From positions 1 to 5,909 of the forward strand of contig JAOUCV010000153.1 in NCBI GenBank assembly GCA_029859555.1: 5,909 nt of DNA, written 5' to 3'. This document shows, piece after piece, positions 1 to 5,628 of this stretch. Position 1 is the stretch's first letter, and every line of letters starts with the position of its first letter. The stretch is from Gammaproteobacteria bacterium (GTDB lineage Bacteria; Pseudomonadota; Gammaproteobacteria; UBA9214). The translations under genes and the position numbers were made by a program. The notes under the pieces were generated by a model. That model saw only the letters and a list, made by a program, of their open reading frames with translations. It searched no databases and had not been told where the DNA came from.

Positions 1-117
1 GCGATCGTTGTCAGCCTCGCCACCACTGCACTCGGACTCGCCCTGATAGTGCGTATCAGGGAAGCCTATGGCACCACCAACGAGGACGAGATCCACGTCC
101 AGGACGAGCAAGACTGA
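1..117 (+). CDS. mrpC: MrpC/NuoK-like antiporter subunit, C-terminal fragment
   Basis: This is the last 38 codons of a gene that begins before the window; the stop is TGA at 115-117. The visible part is one hydrophobic helix (residues AIVVSLATTALGLALIV) followed by a short basic turn and an acidic hydrophilic tail (GTTNEDEIHVQDEQD). That is the usual ending of MrpC/MnhC, the small three-helix homologue of complex I NuoK. In the Mrp complex MrpC sits in the membrane next to MrpD, and the gene almost always lies directly upstream of mrpD, as here. The assignment rests on this tail and on the neighbour; an annotation as NuoK would name the same family. The next gene starts 10 bp after the stop, so the two are probably translated together. 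Confidence 0.82.
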   Translation, partial: AIVVSLATTALGLALIVRIREAYGTTNEDEIHVQDEQD

Positions 118-119
118 GG
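115..119 (+). promoter_or_regulatory. Ribosome binding site that sets the mrpD start
   Basis: The bases TGAGG combine the mrpC stop codon with a GAGG Shine-Dalgarno core. They lie 8 nt before a GTG at 128. The alternative ATG at 68 has no such site and would overlap mrpC by 50 bp. This supports GTG 128 as the real mrpD start. Confidence 0.6.
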
Positions 120-127
120 CCTCCCGC

Positions 128-1612
128 GTGCTGTTAGCCAACCTTCCCGCACTGCAGGTCGTCATCCCGCTGGTCTCCGCGCCGCTATGCCTGCTGTTAC
201 GTAATCCCCGACATGCCTGGGCATGGTCCAGCCTCGTCAGTGCAGCGGTACTGGCGGTCGCAGTCATGCTGGCGCATCGCGTCTATACAGAGGGCACGAT
301 TTCCTACGCCATTGGCGCCTGGGCAACCCCCTGGGGGATCGAGTACCGGATCGACATGGCCGGCGCCATGATGGTGTTGATAATTGCCGCTATCAGCGCC
401 GTGGTAATGCCATATGCCCGACGCAGTATCCTGCACGAGATAGAATACAAAAAAATAGCACTGTTCTACACTTGCTACCTGCTGTGCCTGACCGGACTGC
501 TGGGCATCATAGTCACCGGTGATACCTTCAACCTGTTCGTGTTCCTGGAAATTTCCTCGCTGTCTTCCTATGTACTTATCAGCCTGGGTTCGACACGCCG
601 CGCACTCACAGCTGCCTTCCAGTACCTGGTCATGGGCACCATCGGCGCCACCTTTATCCTGATTGGTGTCGGCCTGCTGTACATGATGACCGGCACGCTC
701 AATATGGTGGATATTGCAGAACGACTGCCTGCCGTCACAGATACCCGCACCATCCGGGTGGCCTTCGCCTTTGTAACCGTGGGCGTCAGCATCAAGCTGG
801 CGTTGTTCCCGCTGCACATCTGGCTGCCGAATGCCTACACCTTCGCGCCTTCCGTGGTATCGGCGTTCATGGCCGCCACAGCAACCAAGGCAGGCGTGTA
901 TGTACTGCTGCGATTCTTCTTCACCGTCTTCGGCAGCCAGTTCTCCTTTGCCGCCATGCATGTCAGCGAGATCTTCATGCTGCTGGCCATTGCCGCCATC
1001 CTGGTCGCCTCGCTGGTCGCTGTTTTCGAGAACAACGTCAAACGCATGCTGGCCTACTCGAGTGTGGCGCAGATCGGCTATACCATTCTTGGCATCAGCC
1101 TGGCCTCTGCGGCAGGTGTATCCGCAAGCATGATCCAGCTGTTTAACCATGCCATGATCAAGGGTGCACTGTTCCTGGCACTGGGCTGCGTTTTTCTGCG
1201 CCTGGGTTCGGTGACACTGAAAGACATGCACGGGCTCGCCCGGCACATGCCCTGGACCATGGCAGCATTCGTGGCTGGCGGCCTGAGCCTGATCGGTGTG
1301 CCACTGACTGCCGGCTTTATCAGTAAATGGTACCTGATCAGTGCCGCACTCACCGCCGGCTACTGGCCACTGGCAGTACTGGTGCTGATCAGTTCACTGC
1401 TGGCACTGGTCTATATCTGGCGCGTGGTGGAAGCCGCCTATTTCAATGTGCCTGGCGCCAGCATGGACAAGATAAAAGAGGCGCCCGCCAGCATGCTGAT
1501 ACCCGTCTGGCTACTCATCGGCGTCAACCTCTATGTGGGCATTGATGCCAACCTGGTTGTCTCTATGGCACAGCAGGCCGCCGACGCCCTGATCGGACAG
1601 GTGCTACAGTGA
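128..1612 (+). CDS. mrpD: MrpD/NuoN-like monovalent cation/H+ antiporter subunit D
   Basis: Integral membrane subunit of about 14 helices from the complex I antiporter-like family (Proton_antipo_M type). It would move protons, and by family role contribute to Na+/H+ exchange, in the inner membrane. I start it at GTG 128 (494 aa). The frame stays open back to ATG 68, but those 20 extra residues are Arg/Thr/Ser-rich, overlap mrpC and do not look like an MrpD N-terminus. In the 494-aa numbering the key residues are present: Glu141 in FLEISSLSSY (TM5), Lys223 in SIKLALFPLHIWLP (TM7), Lys254 in TATKAG (TM8), His341/Lys345 in FNHAMIKGA, and Lys400 in AGFISKWY (TM12). Glu141 and Lys223 are 82 residues apart, the same spacing as Glu137 and Lys219 described for Bacillus pseudofirmus MrpD. 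The motif PSVVSAFMAATATK is of NuoN/MrpD type. It ends 22 bp before the next subunit gene. Confidence 0.92.
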   Translation: MLLANLPALQVVIPLVSAPLCLLLRNPRHAWAWSSLVSAAVLAVAVMLAHRVYTEGTISYAIGAWATPWGIEYRIDMAGAMMVLIIAAISAVVMPYARRSILHEIEYKKIALFYTCYLLCLTGLLGIIVTGDTFNLFVFLEISSLSSYVLISLGSTRRALTAAFQYLVMGTIGATFILIGVGLLYMMTGTLNMVDIAERLPAVTDTRTIRVAFAFVTVGVSIKLALFPLHIWLPNAYTFAPSVVSAFMAATATKAGVYVLLRFFFTVFGSQFSFAAMHVSEIFMLLAIAAILVASLVAVFENNVKRMLAYSSVAQIGYTILGISLASAAGVSASMIQLFNHAMIKGALFLALGCVFLRLGSVTLKDMHGLARHMPWTMAAFVAGGLSLIGVPLTAGFISKWYLISAALTAGYWPLAVLVLISSLLALVYIWRVVEAAYFNVPGASMDKIKEAPASMLIPVWLLIGVNLYVGIDANLVVSMAQQAADALIGQVLQ

Positions 1613-1638
1613 AACCCGTACAAGCCAACGCCATATGA
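1609..1638 (+). other. Possible 9-codon coupling mini-ORF between two subunit genes
   Basis: A GTG at 1609 overlaps the mrpD stop as GTGA. It opens a reading frame of nine codons (VKPVQANAI) that ends at TGA 1636-1638, overlapping the next start codon as ATGA. An ACAGG sequence at 1597-1601 lies 7 nt before the GTG, whereas the next gene has no clear ribosome binding site of its own. The arrangement would let ribosomes pass from mrpD to the next gene by two successive 4-bp overlaps. It is short enough to be chance; there is no evidence that a peptide is made. Confidence 0.25.
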
Positions 1639-3113
1639 GTCCGGAAATAATACTACTGGCCTGCATCGCCCTGCCGCTGCTGGCGCCCATCCTGATATCG
1701 GCTTTGCACCGCTGGCCCAACCCGCGAGAGGCTGTCACGCTGCTGACCTCCGCAGGCCTGTTGCTGCTGGTACTGTCACTGCACGATGCGTTCCTGCAGG
1801 GAGCCCGGCCGGCCATCGATATCGCAGAACCCCTGCCCGGGCTGGCAATCGGCTTCGAGATAGAACCACTGGGCATGCTGTTTGCCCTGTTGGCCAGTTT
1901 CCTGTGGCTGGTGACGTCGGTGTACTCGATCGGCTACATGCGCAGCCACCACGAATGGCGCCAGACGTCTTTCTACAGTTACTTTGCCGTGGCACTCGGC
2001 AGCGTCATGGGTATCGCATTCGCCGGCAATCTGTTTACGCTGTTTATTTTCTACGAACTGCTGACCCTGTCGACCTATCCGCTGGTAACCCATAGCGGCG
2101 ACAATAGCGCCCGTGAAGGCGGTCGCATGTACCTCGGCTACCTGCTGGGCACCTCCCTTATGCTGCTGTTGCTGGCACTCATCTGGACATGGTCGCTGAC
2201 CGGCACGCTGGACTTCCGCGAAGGCGGCATCCTTGCCGGCACGGTGTCCCCGGCCATGGCCGGGCTGCTGCTGGCACTGTACATCTTCGGCATCGGCAAG
2301 GCAGCCGTCATACCGATGCACCTGTGGCTACCAGCCGCCATGGTCGCGCCGACACCGGTGAGTGCGCTGCTGCACGCGGTGGCAGTGGTCAAGGCCGGTG
2401 TGTTCACCGTGCTCAAGGTAACCATCTACATCTTTGGCATCGACTTCCTGTCTGAAGTGACGGCGACACAGTGGTTAATGTACGTGGCAGGTGCCACGAT
2501 ACTGCTGGCATCGATCGTTGCGCTGCGGCAGGACAACCTGAAGCTGCGGCTGGCCTGGTCGACCGTCAGCCAGCTGTCCTATATCGTGCTCTGCGCCTTG
2601 CTGATCACGCCGACCGGCATCATCGCTGGCAGCGCGCACATGGTCATGCACGGCTTCGCCAAGATAACGCTGTTCTTTTGTGCCGGCGCCATCCTGGTGA
2701 TGACGCACAAGACCCGCATCAGCGAACTGGACGGTATCGGCAGGCAGATGCCGTGGACCATGGCGGCGTTCAGCATTGCCGCCATCTCGATGATCGGCAT
2801 TCCCCCGACGGCCGGTTTCATCAGCAAGTGGTATATACTGCTCGGCACCATCGAGTCACAGCAGCTGGTCGCCCTGGGTATCATCATCATCAGTACACTG
2901 CTCAATGCCGCCTATTTCATGCCCATCGTGTACGCGGCCTTCTTCCGCGAGCAGACGACCGCAACGGCTCACGAATCCCGCCACAACGGGGCCGAGGCGC
3001 CGCTGACAGTATTGCTGGCGATCACGGTGACCGCTGCCGGTACCCTTGCCCTGTTCTTCTTCCCGGACAAGGTCCTTGAACTTGCCATGATGACCGCGGG
3101 GGCAGGCCGATGA
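1635..3113 (+). CDS. Second antiporter-like subunit (MrpA/NuoL-type signatures, MrpD length)
   Basis: A 492-aa polytopic membrane protein of the complex I antiporter-like family, probably a second proton-translocating channel of the same complex. Conserved residues are Glu141 in FYELLTLSTYP (TM5), Lys222 in GIGKAAVIPMHLWLP (TM7), His247 and Lys253 in LLHAVAVVKAG (TM8), His339/Lys343 in MHGFAKITLFF, and Lys398 in AGFISKWY (TM12). Two stretches resemble NuoL and the N-terminal half of MrpA more than MrpD: VYSIGYM followed by FYSYF (residues 96-117), and APTPVSALLHAVAVVKAG (238-255). It lacks the long C-terminal part of MrpA. It shares PWTMAAF and AGFISKWY with the preceding subunit, which suggests that the two are paralogues. 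ATG 1635 is the only usual start codon after the in-frame stop at 1590. No strong ribosome binding site precedes it, so translation is probably coupled to mrpD. A database would likely call it 'subunit D family' or 'proton-conducting transporter membrane subunit'. Confidence 0.9.
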   Translation: MSPEIILLACIALPLLAPILISALHRWPNPREAVTLLTSAGLLLLVLSLHDAFLQGARPAIDIAEPLPGLAIGFEIEPLGMLFALLASFLWLVTSVYSIGYMRSHHEWRQTSFYSYFAVALGSVMGIAFAGNLFTLFIFYELLTLSTYPLVTHSGDNSAREGGRMYLGYLLGTSLMLLLLALIWTWSLTGTLDFREGGILAGTVSPAMAGLLLALYIFGIGKAAVIPMHLWLPAAMVAPTPVSALLHAVAVVKAGVFTVLKVTIYIFGIDFLSEVTATQWLMYVAGATILLASIVALRQDNLKLRLAWSTVSQLSYIVLCALLITPTGIIAGSAHMVMHGFAKITLFFCAGAILVMTHKTRISELDGIGRQMPWTMAAFSIAAISMIGIPPTAGFISKWYILLGTIESQQLVALGIIIISTLLNAAYFMPIVYAAFFREQTTATAHESRHNGAEAPLTVLLAITVTAAGTLALFFFPDKVLELAMMTAGAGR

Positions 3114-3352
3114 AGCCGCACTGGCTGGTACGCCCCGGCAGCATACGCCTGTTATGGATCGTGTTCCTGTGCATCCTCGCGCTGACCGTGCTGGCCGGCC
3201 TGTTGGTGCACCCGCACGCGGCCTTCGGCATCGACGGCAGCTTCGGCTTCTATACCTGGTTCGGTTTTGCCAGCTGCATCGCCTTGATCATCGTCGCCAA
3301 GCTGCTGGCCCTCCTGCTGAAACGCAAGGACACCTACTATGACGGCGATTAG
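3110..3352 (+). CDS. Small two-helix membrane protein of the antiporter operon
   Basis: An 80-aa protein with a basic N-terminus (MKPHWLVRPGSIR), a first membrane helix at about residues 14-33 (LLWIVFLCILALTVLAGLLV), a polar loop with HPHAAFGIDGSFGFYTWFG, a second helix at about 53-70, and a charged tail (KRKDTYYDGD). Its start overlaps the previous stop as ATGA, and its last 14 bp overlap the next gene. It is therefore locked between two antiporter subunits and is very likely translated with them. By the positive-inside rule, both the basic N-terminus and the KRK tail would face the cytoplasm. I do not recognise a named family; it is not obviously MrpE, MrpF or MrpG. The best inference is a small accessory or assembly subunit of the same membrane complex. 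Confidence 0.8.
   Translation: MKPHWLVRPGSIRLLWIVFLCILALTVLAGLLVHPHAAFGIDGSFGFYTWFGFASCIALIIVAKLLALLLKRKDTYYDGD
3326..3330 (+). promoter_or_regulatory. Ribosome binding site of the third antiporter subunit
   Basis: AAGGA lies inside the last codons of the 80-aa gene, 8 nt before ATG 3339. It supports that start and the 14-bp overlap between the two genes. Confidence 0.6.
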
Positions 3353-5027
3353 TCTCATCCCGCCAGGATTGCCGCTGGTGCTCGGTGCGCTGCTGCTGCC
3401 GCTGTGCACCGCACGCCTGCGCGCACTGCTGGTGCTGGGACTGCCGCTGCTGGTACTCGCCCTGGTCTGGCAACTGCCCGCCGGGGCAGTCCTGAGCATC
3501 GACTTTCTGGGCCATGAACTCGCACCACTCAGCGACAGCAAGCTGGCACGGCTGTTTGCCACGGTGTTCGCCATCATGGCCTTTGCCGGCGGCCTGTTCG
3601 GGCTCAACCACATGCGTGTCGCGGAACTCTCGGCTGCCATGATCAGCGCCGGCAGTGCCATCGGCATCGCCTTCGCCGGCGATCTGGTCACCCTGCTGGT
3701 GTTCTGGGAAGCACTGGCACTGGCCTCGACCCTGCTGGTGTGGTCGACAAGAACGCCGCAGTCCCGCGATGCCGGCCTGCGCTACCTGGTCCTGCACCTG
3801 TTCGGCGGCGTACTGCTGCTGGCCGGGATCATCGGCCAAGTCGCCGCGACCGGCTCGGTGGCCTTCACCGCCATGGCCCTGGACAGTCCCGCACAGTGGT
3901 TGATACTCGCCGGCTTCCTCATCAACGCCGGCGCCCCGCCGCTGTCGGCCTGGCTGCCGGATGCCTACCCCGAGGCCTCACCGGGCGGCATGGTTGCACT
4001 CTCTGCCTTCACCACGAAGGCCGCCGTGTTCGTACTGCTGACAGGGTTTCCCGGCGCCGACATCCTGATCGCGTTCGGCCTCTACATGGTCTTCTACGGC
4101 ATCGTCTACGCACTGCTCGAAAACGACATGCGCCGCATTCTCGCCTACAGCATCATCAACCAGGTGGGCTTCATGATCGTCGGCATCGGCATCGGCACCG
4201 AAATGGCATTGAACGGTGCTGCGGCACATGCCTTCACACATATCATCTACAAGGCGCTGTTGCTGATGTCCGCGGGTTCGGTCCTGTACATGACAGGGAA
4301 GCGTAAATGCACCGACCTCGGCGGTCTGTTCCAGAGCATGCCGCTGACGGCGATCTGCGGCATTATCGGCGCCCTGGCGATCTCCTCGTTCCCGCTGACG
4401 TCCGGCTTCATCAGCAAGTCGATGATCTCGCAGTCGGCAGCCGACCAGCATCTGACCTTCGTGTGGTTCATGCTGGTGGCAGCGTCCGCCGGCGTGTTCC
4501 TGCACGCGGGCATCAAGTTTCCCTGGTTCGTGTTCTTTCAGAAAGATTCCGGCCTGCGTCCACCGGATCCGCCCCTTAACATGCGGCTGGGCATGATCCT
4601 GTTTGCATTCCTGTGTATCGCGCTCGGTGCCTGGCCCGCGCCGCTGTACAACCTGCTGCCCTACCCGGTCGATTACGCGCCATACACCTACGCGCACGTG
4701 ATTAGCATGCTGCAGCTGCTGCTGTTCTCGGGACTCGCCTTCTTCATCATGCTGCCCTACCTGAAGCGCACACTCACCATCACCCTCGACTGGGACTGGT
4801 TCTACCGCCGGCTGTTACCGCGCGCAGCATGCCCGCTTGTCCGGGCCCTGGATGCCTGGCAGCGTCGCTGCAGTATCGACACCCTGCGACATATCAGCCA
4901 CTTCCTCGGCGCGCTGTTCCTCTACCACGGACCGCAGGGCGTGCTGGCTCGTACCTGGGCCACCGGCAGCATGGTGCTGTGGGTCGTTATCCTGCTCGGG
5001 ATCTACCTGCTTGCCTATTACTTCTAG
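3339..5027 (+). CDS. Third antiporter-like subunit, long MrpD family with C-terminal extension
   Basis: A 562-aa membrane protein of the complex I antiporter-like family, probably a third channel of the Mrp-like complex. Conserved features are Glu124 in FWEALALAS (TM5), WLPDAYPEAS (205-214), Lys227 in FTTKAAV (TM8), LLENDMRRILAYS (259-271), His301/Lys305 in FTHIIYKALLL, and Lys360 in SGFISKSM (TM12). The TM7 lysine is missing. Aligning GFLINAGAPPLSAWLP with SIKLALFPLHIWLP of the first subunit puts Asn196 at the lysine and Ser203 at the nearby histidine. About 90 residues follow the last core helices: LDWDWFYRRL (483-492), probably an amphipathic or surface segment, then a last hydrophobic helix at about 545-562. 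This C-terminal part makes it about 70 aa longer than the other two subunits. Asn at TM7 may be usual for this subfamily, commonly labelled 'Na(+)/H(+) antiporter subunit D'; that is from memory and unchecked. It is the last gene of the operon. No T-tract terminator follows closely. Confidence 0.9.
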   Translation: MTAISLIPPGLPLVLGALLLPLCTARLRALLVLGLPLLVLALVWQLPAGAVLSIDFLGHELAPLSDSKLARLFATVFAIMAFAGGLFGLNHMRVAELSAAMISAGSAIGIAFAGDLVTLLVFWEALALASTLLVWSTRTPQSRDAGLRYLVLHLFGGVLLLAGIIGQVAATGSVAFTAMALDSPAQWLILAGFLINAGAPPLSAWLPDAYPEASPGGMVALSAFTTKAAVFVLLTGFPGADILIAFGLYMVFYGIVYALLENDMRRILAYSIINQVGFMIVGIGIGTEMALNGAAAHAFTHIIYKALLLMSAGSVLYMTGKRKCTDLGGLFQSMPLTAICGIIGALAISSFPLTSGFISKSMISQSAADQHLTFVWFMLVAASAGVFLHAGIKFPWFVFFQKDSGLRPPDPPLNMRLGMILFAFLCIALGAWPAPLYNLLPYPVDYAPYTYAHVISMLQLLLFSGLAFFIMLPYLKRTLTITLDWDWFYRRLLPRAACPLVRALDAWQRRCSIDTLRHISHFLGALFLYHGPQGVLARTWATGSMVLWVVILLGIYLLAYYF

Positions 5028-5045
5028 GCGCGCTACAAATAATTG

Positions 5046-5098
5046 AAGTTGGCGTTACAGACAGAGAGCATCTCGCCAAGGATAGCAGCTATCAACTT
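5046..5098 (+). other. Possible small branched RNA structure after the operon
   Basis: Just after the last antiporter gene, AAGTT (5046-5050) can pair with AACTT (5094-5098). The enclosed segment holds two short hairpins, GAGA-gca-TCTC (5064-5074) and GATAG-cag-CTATC (5081-5093). Together they could form a three-way junction in the 3' untranslated RNA. Each stem is only 4-5 bp, so chance is a real alternative. It is not a tRNA: there is no acceptor stem, T loop or anticodon arrangement. Confidence 0.18.
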
Positions 5099-5172
5099 TC
5101 GGTGGCGGGTTCAGTTGGTGAGTGCAACTCTTTATCGAACACGGATCAGGTACACGACCACAATCTGAGCAG

Positions 5173-5244
5173 GTAGGGTTAGGCGCTTCGTGCTGTAACC
5201 CGACGGACAGCATGTTGGATTACGCTATCGCTAATCCAACCTAC
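5173..5244. repeat. Paired inverted GTAGG palindromic repeat (REPIN-like)
   Basis: A 72-bp unit that begins with GTAGG (5173-5177) and ends with its complement CCTAC (5240-5244). The left half folds as GGGTTA (5176-5181) with TAACCC (5196-5201), plus an inner GCGC-TTC-GTGC stem. The right half folds as TTGGATTA (5215-5222) with TAATCCAA (5232-5239). Each half, read from its outer end, is a GTAG tetranucleotide followed by an imperfect palindrome, the layout of REP sequences mobilised by RAYT (TnpA_REP) transposases. Two in opposite orientation make a REPIN. Similar GTAGG...TTAGCG...TAACCC elements are, from memory, common between genes in Gammaproteobacteria. In RNA it would give two stable hairpins about 150 nt after the operon's last stop, which could protect or define the mRNA 3' end. 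Only one copy is visible here, so its repeat status is inferred from form. Confidence 0.65.
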
Positions 5245-5518
5245 AAGGCTTGTTTAGAATTAGTCCCCAGGTCTGTTTCCAGCCAACAACGGTCATTCCC
5301 GGGTTTCAAATGTACTTCCGCTTTGCACGCATATTCGGACCTTCATATTCTGCAATCACACATCTGATTGATGATGTCTCTATTGAAATAACTTCTGAAA
5401 ACCCTAAAAGCTAGGTGTCAAGTGCAAAGTCTAAAAGCAAGGCATCAGCACAGTGCTTTTATTATTGTTATGTTATTGGTGGGACCAGAATGTGCCTCAA
5501 TATATGCTACTAAATATT
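5245..5518. other. A+T-rich intergenic stretch without a supported gene
   Basis: Between the palindromic repeat and the strong stem-loop I see no convincing coding region on either strand. The open frames crossing it read into the repeat or through the stem-loop and lack protein-like composition. It is clearly more A+T-rich than the operon. Apart from the weak hairpin at 5433-5460, no RNA gene or insertion sequence end can be supported. Confidence 0.5.
5433..5460 (+). terminator. Weak terminator-like hairpin
   Basis: AAAAGCA (5433-5439) pairs with TGCTTTT (5454-5460) around a 14-nt loop, and the sequence ATTATTGTTATGTTATT follows. The stem is A/T-dominated, and an alternative AGCAC/GTGCT pairing (5447-5457) competes with it. 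It could end leftover transcription from the antiporter operon, but it is weak. Confidence 0.22.
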
Positions 5519-5546
5519 CCCCGGCAAAGCCGGGGATTTTAGTTTT
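5519..5546. terminator. Strong intrinsic terminator, possibly bidirectional
   Basis: CCCCGGC (5519-5525) and GCCGGGG (5529-5535) form a perfect 7-bp GC stem with an AAA loop, followed on the plus strand by ATTTTAGTTTT. This is a clear Rho-independent terminator shape for rightward transcription. Read on the minus strand, the same stem is preceded by an A-rich stretch and followed by AATATTTAG, a poorer U-tract. It lies about 95 nt past the stop of the minus-strand gene at 5629, where a terminator for that gene would be expected. Convergent genes often share one such site. Confidence 0.75.
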
Positions 5547-5628
5547 GTGAGCCGCTCGAAGCAACATTAATGGAGCCTGTGGTTCCTTGAGATCCCTATA
5601 GGGGGCAGCTACATTGGTTGCATTGATA

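Noticed and set aside
197..1246. Long minus-strand open frame opposite mrpD
   Set aside because: Its composition is rich in Gln, His, Gly and Cys, typical of an antisense shadow of a GC-biased membrane protein gene; the plus strand has clear family motifs.
3978..4697. Minus-strand open frame opposite the third antiporter subunit
   Set aside because: Same shadow pattern (Gln/His/Asp/Arg-rich) with no recognisable motif, fully inside a confident gene.
4829..5176. Plus-strand open frame running over the end of the operon
   Set aside because: It is an out-of-frame reading of the last subunit that continues by chance into non-coding sequence.
5122..5367. Plus-strand 81-codon open frame
   Set aside because: It reads straight through both palindromes of the 5173-5244 repeat, has no ribosome binding site and no protein-like pattern.
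5572..5586. GGAGCC-TGT-GGTTCC hairpin
   Set aside because: A 6-bp stem with one G-U pair and no T-tract after it; not a terminator and not supported as a regulatory element.
5594..5603. Perfect palindrome CCCTATAGGG
   Set aside because: An isolated 10-bp palindrome with no second copy or promoter elements around it; too little to call an operator.
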